Assembly: GCA_022827185.1 (NCBI GenBank)
Contig: JAJDTM010000018.1
Coordinates: 1 to 50,302, forward strand
Length of the DNA stretch: 50,302 nt
Direction of reading: 5' to 3'
Origin: Candidatus Poribacteria bacterium
Lineage (GTDB): Bacteria > Poribacteria > WGA-4E > WGA-3G
Below, one piece after another: positions 1 to 8,334 of this stretch. Below the pieces are notes generated by a model. It was not told where the DNA came from, made no database searches, and was given only the letters and a program-made list of their open reading frames with translations. How positions within the stretch are numbered: the stretch's first letter is position 1; each line of letters starts with the position of its first letter. The translations under genes and the position numbers were made by a program.

Positions 1-218
1 TAACGTGTTCTAAAGCGGAGAAAGTCTGTAACGTGTTCTAAAGTTTCAAAGTGTTCTAAAGTTGGTAAGAGACCTCTTTCAACTTTCTAACTTTAGCGAC
101 ACTTCACAACTTGCCAACTTTCTCGTCTTTAGCACACTTCACAACTTTCTTACTGACAACTGAAAGGTTTTTCGCAGAAAAACCGAACTGACAACTGATA
201 ACCGAAAACCATTATATT
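1..218. repeat. Iterated short motif region upstream of the polyprenyl synthase
   Basis: No gene is seen here. The stretch is built of short iterations. GTGTTCTAAAG recurs near 5, 33 and 51, and inverted forms such as CTTTAGCGACACTT and CTTTAGCACACTT lie near 80-137. From about 152 to 210 there are two copies of ACTGACAACTGA flanking complementary GGTTTTTC/GAAAAACC arms, and the end reads CTGATAACCGAAAACC. Related AACCGAAAA-type sequence also occurs reversed near 1232-1250 and forward near 39196. No Shine-Dalgarno sequence or promoter stands out for the gene at 219. Confidence 0.5.
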
Positions 219-1205
219 ATGTCCAACTTTGATCAAATTGTTAAATTAATTGCCGATGACCTTAGTGCCGTTGAGGCGAAACTCACCGAACAGACCGCCA
301 GCGAGTATAGCTTCGTTGATATGGCTGTCCAACATGTCGTAGAGGGGGGTGGCAAACGGCTGCGTCCTATTCTCGTTGTACTCTCCGCTAAAGTCTGTGG
401 CTACGACGAAGGGCGCGATGCACACACGCTTGCCGCTGTCGTGGAACTCATTCATGTCGCATCGCTCGTTCACGATGATGTGCTTGATGAAGCTGCGATC
501 CGTCGTGGACGTGAAACGTTACAGACAAAATGGGGCAATAAGGTCGCAGTCCTCGTCGGTGATTACCTCCATGCCCGCGTTCTTTCCATGCTTGTCTCCC
601 GCCGTTCCGATGACCCAGCGATGGCGGTCCTCGCTGATACCACACAAGCGATGTGTGAGGGTGAGGTTATACACGCATACAAAAGTGGCGATTTCGACAT
701 CTCCGAAGCCGAATACCTCAAAATTATCAGTTTCAAAACCGGTAAATTAATCGCGGCATCCTGTACCCTCGGTGCGCACCTCGGAAACCCAACAGATACA
801 AAACAGATTGAAGCACTCACGGTCTATGGACAGCAAATCGGGACAGCCTTCCAAATTGTAGATGACGTGCTCGATTTCACAGAAGATCCAGATAAGTTGG
901 GAAAAAATGCATTCGGTGACCTCCGTGAAGGGAAACTTACCTTTCCAATTATTTATGCTCGGACTGTCTGTAATGATGATGAAAAGCAGCTGCTTGAAAA
1001 AGTCCTGAATCCTAACACAGACGAAACAGAAGCGATCACTTTTGTTGAATCCTTATTCCAACGATATGGTGTTGAGGCGCACTGCTTGGAAGTTGCCCAA
1101 GACTACGCCGATCGTGCCAAAGCAGCGTTGACAGGCTTACCAGAGACACCTGCCCGCATCGCACTGGAACAACTCGCAGACTACGTCGTCTCACGCGAGT
1201 CATAA
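219..1205 (+). CDS. ispB: Polyprenyl diphosphate synthase (trans-isoprenyl, IspB/HepT type)
   Basis: The 328-residue protein has the two aspartate-rich motifs of trans-prenyltransferases: HDDVLDEAAIRRG near residue 87 and DDVLDFTEDPDKLGK near residue 216. These bind Mg2+ and the allylic diphosphate. GGGKRLRP near residue 43 is the isopentenyl diphosphate-binding motif. Length is normal for the family. The enzyme is cytoplasmic and elongates farnesyl or geranylgeranyl diphosphate to a long chain, most likely for the quinone side chain, but chain length cannot be read from sequence. It precedes the tetrapyrrole genes on the same strand, separated by a 114-nt repeat-containing gap. The symbol is by family, not by orthology. 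Confidence 0.9.
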   Translation: MSNFDQIVKLIADDLSAVEAKLTEQTASEYSFVDMAVQHVVEGGGKRLRPILVVLSAKVCGYDEGRDAHTLAAVVELIHVASLVHDDVLDEAAIRRGRETLQTKWGNKVAVLVGDYLHARVLSMLVSRRSDDPAMAVLADTTQAMCEGEVIHAYKSGDFDISEAEYLKIISFKTGKLIAASCTLGAHLGNPTDTKQIEALTVYGQQIGTAFQIVDDVLDFTEDPDKLGKNAFGDLREGKLTFPIIYARTVCNDDEKQLLEKVLNPNTDETEAITFVESLFQRYGVEAHCLEVAQDYADRAKAALTGLPETPARIALEQLADYVVSRES

Positions 1206-1285
1206 GGAATAGTTTTCGATACTCAGTACTCAGTTGTCAGTTTTCGGTTAAAGATAAGGTTTGATTAACCAGAGCCCTCTTAACT

Positions 1286-1316
1286 AATGGCTGATGGCTG
1301 ACGACTGACAGCCATT
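1286..1316 (+). repeat. Inverted repeat directly before the siroheme-synthase-like start
   Basis: AATGGCTG (1286-1293) is complementary to CAGCCATT (1309-1316). The stem ends 3 nt before the ATG at 1320. It occupies the place of the ribosome binding site, and no Shine-Dalgarno sequence is visible. It may be a dispersed repeat rather than a regulator. Confidence 0.5.
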
Positions 1317-1319
1317 AAA

Positions 1320-2495
1320 ATGTTTTATCCTGCGCACATAAACCTTCAAAACCGAAAGTGCCTCGTTGTCGGTGGTGGCACTGTTGCAGAGCGGAAAGTC
1401 GTCGCCATGCTCGTCAGCGGTGGCGATGTGACTGTGATTAGTCCGGACGCAACGGAATTAGTAGCGTTTCTGGCGCGTATCGGCACAATCTGTTGGCATA
1501 AACGGCAGCTAAAGGCAGGCGATACGCTCGGCTATTTTCTCGTCTGCGCTGCTACGGATTTCACGGATATTAACACGGCTGTCTACACAGAAGCACACGA
1601 AAAGAACAAAATCCGTTTAGTTAATGTGGTCGATGTTATTCCGCAATGTACCTTCGCAGCTGCCTCTGTTGTAACGGATGGTGAACTGATGCTCAGCATC
1701 TCAACAAGCGGCAAAAGCCCCGCAACGAGCCGTCGCATCCGTGAACATTTTGAGAAGATACTGAACGCGACTTCGTTATATACGCTCGGATACGAAGATG
1801 GGAAACCGGTGCCGATTGCCAGCGAAAGAGAAGGGCGAGGGTTGCCTTATCCGGTCTATTTCCTATTGGAAAATCGTACGTGTGTCGTCTTGTCTGATCA
1901 GAAGACGCAGGAGATTGAACGCCGCATCTCCTTGCTAAACCGATGTGGTGCCGCTGTTGTCTGTATCGCGCCTGACGAAGTGAAGCCAAAACATTTTGAA
2001 AATGCATTCCTTGTTATTGCTGACAAGGTTTCTACGGTAGACATGCCTTCTGGAGATAACGACGCGCTTATTCGTGAATATCTCGATGAACCGAGCGCTG
2101 GCACTCATTTCACTCCCGATCTCATAATAGATGATAATCTGATAATTAGTGTGTCCGCTCGAAACAGCGCAGCGGTTGGCAAGGCGAAACGGCTGCATGA
2201 AAGACTCACAAACCATTTTAAAAACAACGGCTACGGGGCATTTATTGAATTCCTTGGGACGCGTCGTTCTGAGATTCTCAAGGCTTTTTCGACACCTAAA
2301 AAGCGCGCTGACTTCTTTGAAACGCTCATCAATACGGTTGAAATGGACAGTTCACAACCGCAGGTATGCTGTCTCGGTCTCATAAATCCTGAATGTTCTG
2401 CTGAATGTCTTTTCAACTGGATTCGGCACGGCAATTTGGCACGCGGCAACGCCTTTACCGCCAAACTACTTGACAAAGCGAACGAGGGTTGTTAA
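1320..2495 (+). CDS. Siroheme synthase N-domain (Met8/CysG-N) protein with degenerate tandem copy
   Basis: Residues 1-150 are a standard precorrin-2 dehydrogenase/sirohydrochlorin ferrochelatase domain: YPAHINLQNRKCLVVGGG, the Rossmann glycine motif GGGTVAERK, and the STSGKSPATSRRIRE segment. This activity converts precorrin-2 to siroheme using NAD+ and Fe2+. Residues about 178-300 repeat the same plan: YPVYFLLENRTCVVLSDQ, CIAPDE, FLVIAD and IISVSARNSAAVGKAKRLHE. In the repeat the glycine motif is replaced by LSDQKTQ, so it should not bind NAD. The 391-residue length is nearly twice that of a single Met8 domain (about 200). A helical tail of about 90 residues follows. The gene begins the tetrapyrrole cluster and would act after the CobA part of the gene at 8331. 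Confidence 0.85.
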   Translation: MFYPAHINLQNRKCLVVGGGTVAERKVVAMLVSGGDVTVISPDATELVAFLARIGTICWHKRQLKAGDTLGYFLVCAATDFTDINTAVYTEAHEKNKIRLVNVVDVIPQCTFAAASVVTDGELMLSISTSGKSPATSRRIREHFEKILNATSLYTLGYEDGKPVPIASEREGRGLPYPVYFLLENRTCVVLSDQKTQEIERRISLLNRCGAAVVCIAPDEVKPKHFENAFLVIADKVSTVDMPSGDNDALIREYLDEPSAGTHFTPDLIIDDNLIISVSARNSAAVGKAKRLHERLTNHFKNNGYGAFIEFLGTRRSEILKAFSTPKKRADFFETLINTVEMDSSQPQVCCLGLINPECSAECLFNWIRHGNLARGNAFTAKLLDKANEGC

Positions 2496-2592
2496 AATTT
2501 CACGAAAATGAAAAAGCAATTTTTTCAAACTTTTCTGACCACCTCACGCGAATGAAAAACATTCTTGCCCTCATAAGAGAAGGAAGAAAATT

Positions 2593-3456
2593 ATGAATAC
2601 GCGAAACGACTTTGAACTTAAGCAAAAAAAATACATGCCTGTCTTTCCAAAAGCGATCGGAAAACCCACCACTTATATTGAAGGCTACCCTTCCGAGGAC
2701 GAAAACCCTATGCCAGCAGGCGAATTTCACGGGATGCAGATGCAGAGCTTATTTGAACAGCTCTTACGATATTTTCACGCGCACCCGCATATTCATGTCA
2801 GTATGGACAACTTTATCTACTACCGTGAAGGCGATATCAGAAAGGTCGTGGGGGCAGATGTTTATGTTGTCTTGGGGGCTGCGAAACTTCCCTTACGCAG
2901 GAGTTTTTATACCTGGGCAGAAGGCACCGTGCCGACAACCGTTTTTGAGTTCCTTTCAGATGCAACAGCGTCTCAGGATCGGCATGAAAAAGTTGAGGTG
3001 TATCTACGAGATATAGGGGTCGCGGAGTATTTCATTCATCAACCGGATATGAATCGCCCTATAGAATTTCGGGGGTGGCGGCGGGATGCATTGGGCAACA
3101 TCGTTGAGATTGAAGAAGAGACTGATGATGGTTTGTTCAGTGCGTCGTTAAACCTCTATTTTCGGTGGGAACTTCATGAGGCGTGGGAGCTGCGGCTTTT
3201 GCGTCCGTATCTTCCCGATGGCACCCCTATTACAACTTCTATGGAGGAACATCACCTCCGAGTGGCAGCAGAAGAACTGATAGCAGAAGAAGTGGAACAG
3301 CGGCAAGCAGCAGAAAGACGCGCCAGAGAAGAAGCCGAACAGCGGCAAGCAGCAGAAAGACGCGCCAGAGAAGAAGCCGAAAGACGACAGGCAATAGAAG
3401 CCGAGTTAGAACGCCTCCAGGCACAACTCGCCAACAGCGAAAATGAAAGCGAATGA
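2593..3456 (+). CDS. Uma2-family (DUF820) putative endonuclease with coiled-coil tail
   Basis: Residues 1-190 resemble the Uma2/DUF820 PD-(D/E)XK fold: VVGADVYVVLG with the acidic residue, TVFEFLSDATASQDRHEK, and YLRDIGVAEYFI. These fit the D...E-x-S...K catalytic layout, although the usual PD is AD here. Residues about 220-280 are a charged coiled coil encoded by a 42-nt tandem repeat (3295-3402). The protein is 287 residues, against about 190 for the simple relative at 36643. Biological role is unknown. It interrupts the tetrapyrrole genes. The start at 2593 is preceded by AGAGAAGGAAG, a usable Shine-Dalgarno sequence. Confidence 0.75.
   Translation: MNTRNDFELKQKKYMPVFPKAIGKPTTYIEGYPSEDENPMPAGEFHGMQMQSLFEQLLRYFHAHPHIHVSMDNFIYYREGDIRKVVGADVYVVLGAAKLPLRRSFYTWAEGTVPTTVFEFLSDATASQDRHEKVEVYLRDIGVAEYFIHQPDMNRPIEFRGWRRDALGNIVEIEEETDDGLFSASLNLYFRWELHEAWELRLLRPYLPDGTPITTSMEEHHLRVAAEELIAEEVEQRQAAERRAREEAEQRQAAERRAREEAERRQAIEAELERLQAQLANSENESE
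3295..3402 (+). repeat. 42-nt tandem repeat coding the coiled coil of the Uma2 protein
   Basis: Units run 3295-3336 and 3337-3378 and appear identical. A partial third unit with changes follows at 3379-3402. Each unit encodes EQRQAAERRAREEA, a charged heptad-like segment. Multiples of three keep the frame, so copy number can change without breaking the gene. Confidence 0.85.
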
Positions 3457-3520
3457 ACACACATAACGGAGAGGCATATCCGACTGCTATGTGTCCTTAG
3501 TCTCTTGAAAAGTACGGCGT

Positions 3521-4363
3521 ATGATAAATTTTCTGTTTCTCGTCACCCTTCTAATATACTTGGCAGCAAGCATTTTTCAGACCCTCTCGCTCGCTATCAG
3601 CAGCCGAACTGAGGCGGCGGTGATCCGACCAACGATTGAACGCATCGCTTTTTGGGGGACCGGCATCGGTTTTGCTTTCCTGACACTCTTTATTGCGCTG
3701 TGGTGGCTTCAGCAAGGGCATTTTCCGATGACGCACTGGACCGACTCCACGGCTTTCTTTGCGTGGGCAATCACACTGATCTATCTCATCATCGTACGTT
3801 TGACGCATCTCCGCGCACTCGGTAGTTTTGTGATGCCCGTCGCGTTCATTGCGATACTCATCTCCTATAGTTTCGCCACACACACTGCCGCACTTCCAGA
3901 ACCACTGCGAAATTATTGGCTGCTTGCACATACGACACTCATTTTTCTCGCCTATGCGGCGTTTATCGCTGCGTTCGGGTTCGGGCTGATGTACCTGATG
4001 ACAGAGCGGAAGATTCGTAAAAAGACAGACGCACTTCTTGACAATCTTCTGCCTTCCCTCGGTACTTCCGATGGTCTGGGGTATCGTTGCACAATCCTCG
4101 GCGTGATTCTGCTCACAATGGGAGTTATTGTTGGAAGCCTCTGGACGCAGTATATCCGAGATGTCCCGTGGCGGTGGCTTGATGCAAAGGTAATCTCCAC
4201 ATTCGTGACTTGGTTTATCTATGTTGCCCAGATCGGCCTCCGCCAATTTTGGGGTTGGCACGGACGCAGAGCAGCCTACACTGCAATCATCGGTTTCGTC
4301 GCTGTCCTCTGTACCTACGTCGGCGTGGACCTCTTTTTAGACAGCATGCATACATACCGATAA
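3521..4363 (+). CDS. HemX/CcsA-like cytochrome c assembly-type membrane protein
   Basis: The 280-residue protein has about eight hydrophobic segments and matches the CcsA/ResC/HemX family, which handles haem or regulates HemA. A tryptophan-rich loop, VGSLWTQYIRDVPWRWLDAK near residue 204, stands where true CcsA proteins carry the WWD haem motif. It is degenerate, and with the position upstream of hemA this points to HemX rather than a cytochrome c synthetase. A histidine in LLAHTTLIFLAY could be a haem ligand. The ribosome binding site is weak. The gene ends 26 nt before the protease-TPR start. Confidence 0.75.
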   Translation: MINFLFLVTLLIYLAASIFQTLSLAISSRTEAAVIRPTIERIAFWGTGIGFAFLTLFIALWWLQQGHFPMTHWTDSTAFFAWAITLIYLIIVRLTHLRALGSFVMPVAFIAILISYSFATHTAALPEPLRNYWLLAHTTLIFLAYAAFIAAFGFGLMYLMTERKIRKKTDALLDNLLPSLGTSDGLGYRCTILGVILLTMGVIVGSLWTQYIRDVPWRWLDAKVISTFVTWFIYVAQIGLRQFWGWHGRRAAYTAIIGFVAVLCTYVGVDLFLDSMHTYR

Positions 4364-4389
4364 TAGAAAAAAATGACGGAGGCCCATTC

Positions 4390-5826
4390 ATGAAACATAA
4401 CGGAGAATCGATTGTACAAATCCGATCGATTGAGGCGGAATCGGGAAAGCTCGTTGGTGTCGGTAGTGGATTCTTTGTGGAACGTGAAAAAGTTGTTACC
4501 AATATCCATGCTGTTTATGGGGAAGGGATGGTTTCTGTGAAGTCAGTTGATGGAGAAACGGTGTGGGAAGTAGAAGGTGTAACAGCATTTGATGTTAAAA
4601 ATGACTTGGTCATCTTAAAGGTGGTCGGTGAAGGTAAACCTCTTCCACTTGGAGACAGCAATACTGCTCAGGTCGGCGAATCGGTTTCTACTTTAGGTTT
4701 CCCTGAAACTGAATATAAGGTCACAGAAGGAACCATCCAAGGTATCCGCGGTGCCAGCAAAAAATTTTGGGTGGACGCTGAGTACATTGGGGGCATGAGT
4801 GGTGGTCCCATGCTCAATAATAAAAGTGAAGTTATAGGTGTTGCTGCTGGCAGCACAGGTACTTACGGCGTTGCTATTCCGTCAAACCCTCTCAAAGTAT
4901 TGCTTTCTCAATCGGAGTTAACGGAACCTTTAGCACAGTTTCGGAAAAAGGATCCTATACGTGCCTATACTTACTACGCTCAAGGACAATTCAAATTTCT
5001 TCATGGTACCTATACTGAAGCAATAGATGCTTTTGATAAAACCGTTAAGTTAAATCCGAAGTTTGCTGCTGCTTACGGAATTCGCGGTCTTGCAAAGTTA
5101 CATCTCGGCCAATCTGAAGAGGTCAAGGAAAACGCAGAGGAAGCACAACATTATTATCACGAAGCCGTTGCAGACTTTAATAAAGCTAACAAATTCGATG
5201 GAGAAGAAGGTTTAGGACAGGATGACAGAATTCTCGGTTATGCGAAGACGAAATTAGGTGAGTCTGAGATGGCTAAGGGAAATGTGGAACAGGCACTGAA
5301 CTACTACAACGAAGCGATTGCAGACTTTAATAAAGCCATCAGACTTAACTCGGAGTATGCAGGTGCCTATAGTAATCGCGGTTATACGAAAATTAAACTG
5401 GGACAATCCGCAGCCTCCCAAGGCGACCGAGAGCAAGCGCGAGCGTGCTACTGCGCAGCGATTGACGATTGTACTGAAGCCCTTAGATTGAATTCAGCGG
5501 AATATGCCGAGGATTCTCTAATGCGCCATTACGCGAAACTTTTGCTTGAACCGGAGGATACCGATACTTACAGAAATCGCGGTGATGCAAAATTTTACTT
5601 CGGTGAATTTGAAACGGACCAGGGTAATATGGAGCAGGCAGAAAACCACTATCGCGATGCTGTAGAGGATTATACTGAAGCTATCAACCTCAAATCCGAT
5701 TGTGCATTTGCCTACCACAATCGCGGACTTGCCAAGCAAACACTTGGGCTGCAGAAGGAAGCACAAGCCGACCTTGACAAAGCAGCAGAACTGAATCGGC
5801 AAATTGAGGGTTCACGTGATAAGTGA
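4390..5826 (+). CDS. Trypsin-like serine protease fused to TPR repeats
   Basis: The chosen ATG at 4390 is led by ACGGAGG (4374-4380). An in-frame reading from 4210 would only overlap the HemX-like gene. Residues 1-180 form a chymotrypsin/HtrA-like protease with the triad visible: His in VVTNIHAVYG, Asp in AFDVKNDLVILKV and Ser in GGMSGGPML. From about residue 195 to the end there are five or more TPR units with the pattern AYxxRGxAKxxLG and Y.EAI.DF.KAI. No signal peptide is seen, so it is predicted to be cytoplasmic. The TPRs likely present substrates or partners, which cannot be named. It stands between hemX-like and hemA. Confidence 0.85.
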   Translation: MKHNGESIVQIRSIEAESGKLVGVGSGFFVEREKVVTNIHAVYGEGMVSVKSVDGETVWEVEGVTAFDVKNDLVILKVVGEGKPLPLGDSNTAQVGESVSTLGFPETEYKVTEGTIQGIRGASKKFWVDAEYIGGMSGGPMLNNKSEVIGVAAGSTGTYGVAIPSNPLKVLLSQSELTEPLAQFRKKDPIRAYTYYAQGQFKFLHGTYTEAIDAFDKTVKLNPKFAAAYGIRGLAKLHLGQSEEVKENAEEAQHYYHEAVADFNKANKFDGEEGLGQDDRILGYAKTKLGESEMAKGNVEQALNYYNEAIADFNKAIRLNSEYAGAYSNRGYTKIKLGQSAASQGDREQARACYCAAIDDCTEALRLNSAEYAEDSLMRHYAKLLLEPEDTDTYRNRGDAKFYFGEFETDQGNMEQAENHYRDAVEDYTEAINLKSDCAFAYHNRGLAKQTLGLQKEAQADLDKAAELNRQIEGSRDK

Positions 5827-5852
5827 ACAGTTTTAGGCATTCGTTTCCAAAT

Positions 5853-5881
5853 TTGACACAATCGCCGATATGTGATATAAT
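5853..5881 (+). promoter_or_regulatory. Consensus sigma-70-type promoter for hemA
   Basis: TTGACA (5853-5858), a 17-nt spacer and TATAAT (5876-5881) form a perfect consensus. It is the only such promoter inside the tetrapyrrole cluster. The predicted transcript begins near 5888, 14 nt before a MITE-like element, and runs into hemA. Confidence 0.85.
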
Positions 5882-5901
5882 TTACCAAACGTATAAAGTA
5901 T

Positions 5902-5990
5902 AGGACTTATGCAGCCCCCTTGCAGGCGGGGTTTCAAACCCCGCCTGCAGTGCGTAATACATAGTTATCATAGAAAAATGCGTAAGTCCT
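5902..5990. mobile_element. MITE-like palindromic element, copy 1 (hemA leader)
   Basis: Terminal inverted repeats AGGACTTATGCA (5902-5913) and TGCGTAAGTCCT (5979-5990) enclose a perfect hairpin TGCAGGCGGGGTTT-C-AAACCCCGCCTGCA (5921-5949). The 89-bp element has no coding capacity. A related element with the same ends lies at 12468-12601, and a decayed copy lies at 14664-14740. It sits between the hemA promoter and the start codon, so it is part of the leader RNA. Confidence 0.8.
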
Positions 5991-6034
5991 GAAAGTACCG
6001 TTTCACCTTTTAGATTTTTTGGTCGGTCAAACGA

Positions 6035-7336
6035 ATGAACCAAATCGTCTCTATCGGAACCAGTCATCATATTGCCCCTATTGAATTTAGGGAAAAGTTG
6101 GCGTTTTCCGAAGCACAAATTATAGAATCCCTCCAGCACTTTCGGGAATCTGATCAGGTGCAAGAGGCAGTGATTCTCTCTACCTGTAATCGGGTAGAGG
6201 TTTATGCCGTCGCGAATGCAGTACGAAACGCTGATGCCGCTGCCAAAATTCTGGTTGAATTCCTTTCCCGCTATCACCAGATCGGTGTAGAATCACTTAA
6301 GAAATGGACGTATCTCCATCATAACTTGGAGACAATTCGGCACCTCTTCAGAGTCACCGCCAGTCTGGATTCGATGGTCGTCGGTGAATCCCAAATATTG
6401 GGTCAAGTCAAAACCGCTTACGACGCGTCCCGGGAAGCGGGTGGCGCGGGAACAATCCTCAATCGTCTGTTCACGAAAGCCTTTAGCGTTGGCAAACGTA
6501 TCCGCTCCGAAACGACTATCGCTGCCGGTGCTGTTTCTATTAGTTACGCCGCTGTTGAACTCGCCAAAAAGATTTTCAATACACTTGAAGGCAAAACTGT
6601 TGCGATTGTCGGCGCGGGTGAAATGAGTGAATTGACCGCAAAACATCTCGTTTCAAACGGTGTTTCCAACGTGATTGTCGCAAACCGCACTTATGAACGT
6701 GCCGTCAAAGTCGCTGAGAAGTTTAACGGCACGCCGCTTGCTTATGATAACGACCTCAGTTTCCTTATTGATGCCGACATTGTCATTAGCTCCACCAATG
6801 CCCCCGACTACCTCATCAAACGACGCCCGCTCGCTGATGTCATGCGGAAACGGAAACACCGATATATGTTCCTCATTGACATCGCTGTGCCACGTGACAT
6901 TGAACCGGACGTGAGTAAAATTGATCACGCCTTCCTCTACAATATTGACGACCTTGAAGCCGTGGTCGCTTCCAATCTCAAGGATCGACAGCAGGAAGCG
7001 ACGCGAGCAGAACAGATCGTCACGGAAGAGGCGAAGCGGTTCTACGACCAATTGCAAATCTTTCAGGTTAACCCTACTATTAAGGCACTCCACCAGCAGT
7101 TTCGAGAGGTCGCTGCCACCGAGTTGCAAGCGTGTTTCTACAAAACAACGCTCTCCGATCAGCAAGAGGCAGCCATAGCCTCTATGACGCAGGCGATCGT
7201 GAAAAAACTGCTCCACCACCCCATGCAGAACCTCCGCTGTGCTGTCAACGACGGTAATGCCGACCACGGGCAATACGTCCAAGCCTTACAGGAATTGTTC
7301 GCTTTAGATGTTAACGATGATAATTCAGAGTTATAA
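6035..7336 (+). CDS. hemA: Glutamyl-tRNA reductase
   Basis: This enzyme reduces glutamyl-tRNA(Glu) to glutamate-1-semialdehyde with NADPH, the first committed step of C5-pathway tetrapyrrole synthesis. The 433-residue length is typical. ILSTCNRVEVYA near residue 47 holds the catalytic cysteine. VVGESQILGQVK near residue 115 is the family signature. KTVAIVGAGEMSELTAKHL near residue 188 is the NADPH-binding Rossmann motif, and the C-terminal helices form the dimerisation domain. It heads hemA-hemC-cobA/hemD, 68 nt before hemC. A consensus promoter and a hairpin-rich leader lie upstream. No strong Shine-Dalgarno sequence is seen. Confidence 0.97.
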   Translation: MNQIVSIGTSHHIAPIEFREKLAFSEAQIIESLQHFRESDQVQEAVILSTCNRVEVYAVANAVRNADAAAKILVEFLSRYHQIGVESLKKWTYLHHNLETIRHLFRVTASLDSMVVGESQILGQVKTAYDASREAGGAGTILNRLFTKAFSVGKRIRSETTIAAGAVSISYAAVELAKKIFNTLEGKTVAIVGAGEMSELTAKHLVSNGVSNVIVANRTYERAVKVAEKFNGTPLAYDNDLSFLIDADIVISSTNAPDYLIKRRPLADVMRKRKHRYMFLIDIAVPRDIEPDVSKIDHAFLYNIDDLEAVVASNLKDRQQEATRAEQIVTEEAKRFYDQLQIFQVNPTIKALHQQFREVAATELQACFYKTTLSDQQEAAIASMTQAIVKKLLHHPMQNLRCAVNDGNADHGQYVQALQELFALDVNDDNSEL

Positions 7337-7404
7337 AGTGAAATTCCGTCAAGCGTAACAGAACTTTCGGAAAAAAAACGGAGCAGAAACCCAATATTTA
7401 AAAA

Positions 7405-8334
7405 ATGATGCACAACTCGCTCACAATCGGCACCCGTGGTAGTCAACTGGCACTTTGGCAGGCGCAATTCGTTAAAGATCAATTGGAACGTCTTTTTCCG
7501 AATCTTGAAGTTCACGTCAAGATTATCAAAACGACTGGAGACACCATTCAGGACCGTTCATTGGTAGGATTAGGTAAAGGCGTTTTTACCAAAGAGATCG
7601 AAAACGCGCTCTTGGCAGGCGACATTGATCTTGCGGTTCATAGTTTGAAAGACCTCCCGACAGAATTGCCCCAAGGACTTTGTATTACCGCCATTCCGAC
7701 GCGGGAAGATCCGCGCGATGTGCTTATCACCGCCTCGGAGCTGCCTTTGAACGAATTGCTGAATGGCGCGAAAATTGGCACCACAAGTCCGCGTCGAAAA
7801 GCACAACTTCTTCACATACGTCCAGATCTACAAGTCGTTGATGTTCGAGGCAACATAGATACACGGTTACGTAAACTTCACGAAACCGACCTTGACGGGA
7901 TCATCCTTGCAGCGGCCGGCATCAAACGTCTCGGAAAACCGGAGGTTATTACACAGTTTTTTGATGTAGAACGGATGGTGCCAGCGGTCGGACAAGGCGC
8001 GCTCGCGATTGAAACACGGGAAGCGGATGACAGGATTGAGAAATTGCTCGCGCCCTTGAACGATCAAGAGGCAGCCGCAGAAATCACCGCTGAAAGAGCT
8101 GTCCTGGAAAACCTCGGCGGTGGATGCCAAGTGCCGATTGGTGCCTATGCCAAACATCTTGATGGCGAACTCTCCCTCATCAGCGTTGTTTGTCATCCAG
8201 AAGGTGCCCCGCGTATTATGGAAAGTGCAAAAGGTGAACTAAGTGCTGCGCGGCACTTAGGCGAAATTGTTGCCGAAAAACTCCGAGAGAGTGGGGCTAC
8301 TGCGCTGTTGATGGCACAAAGGAACTTGCAATGA
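7405..8334 (+). CDS. hemC: Hydroxymethylbilane synthase (porphobilinogen deaminase)
   Basis: The enzyme polymerises four porphobilinogens into hydroxymethylbilane. IGTRGSQLALWQAQFVKDQL at the N-terminus, TTSPRRKAQLLHIRPDL near residue 130 and DVRGNIDTRLRKL are family signatures. The cysteine in LGGGCQVPIGAYA (about residue 245) carries the dipyrromethane cofactor. Length, 309 residues, is normal. Two adjacent ATG codons (7405, 7408) are possible starts. The stop overlaps the next start as ATGA at 8331-8334, so translation is probably coupled. Confidence 0.97.
   Translation: MMHNSLTIGTRGSQLALWQAQFVKDQLERLFPNLEVHVKIIKTTGDTIQDRSLVGLGKGVFTKEIENALLAGDIDLAVHSLKDLPTELPQGLCITAIPTREDPRDVLITASELPLNELLNGAKIGTTSPRRKAQLLHIRPDLQVVDVRGNIDTRLRKLHETDLDGIILAAAGIKRLGKPEVITQFFDVERMVPAVGQGALAIETREADDRIEKLLAPLNDQEAAAEITAERAVLENLGGGCQVPIGAYAKHLDGELSLISVVCHPEGAPRIMESAKGELSAARHLGEIVAEKLRESGATALLMAQRNLQ

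Noticed and set aside
3551..4261. 236-codon minus-strand frame over the HemX-like gene
   Set aside because: It is antisense to a clear multi-helix membrane protein and has no family features.
4210..4389. Upstream extension of the protease-TPR gene
   Set aside because: It would overlap the HemX-like gene by about 150 nt. The ATG at 4390 has a good ribosome binding site and begins the conserved fold.
6653..7282. 209-codon minus-strand frame over hemA
   Set aside because: It is antisense to a well-conserved enzyme and lacks a ribosome binding site; codon-phase shadowing explains it.
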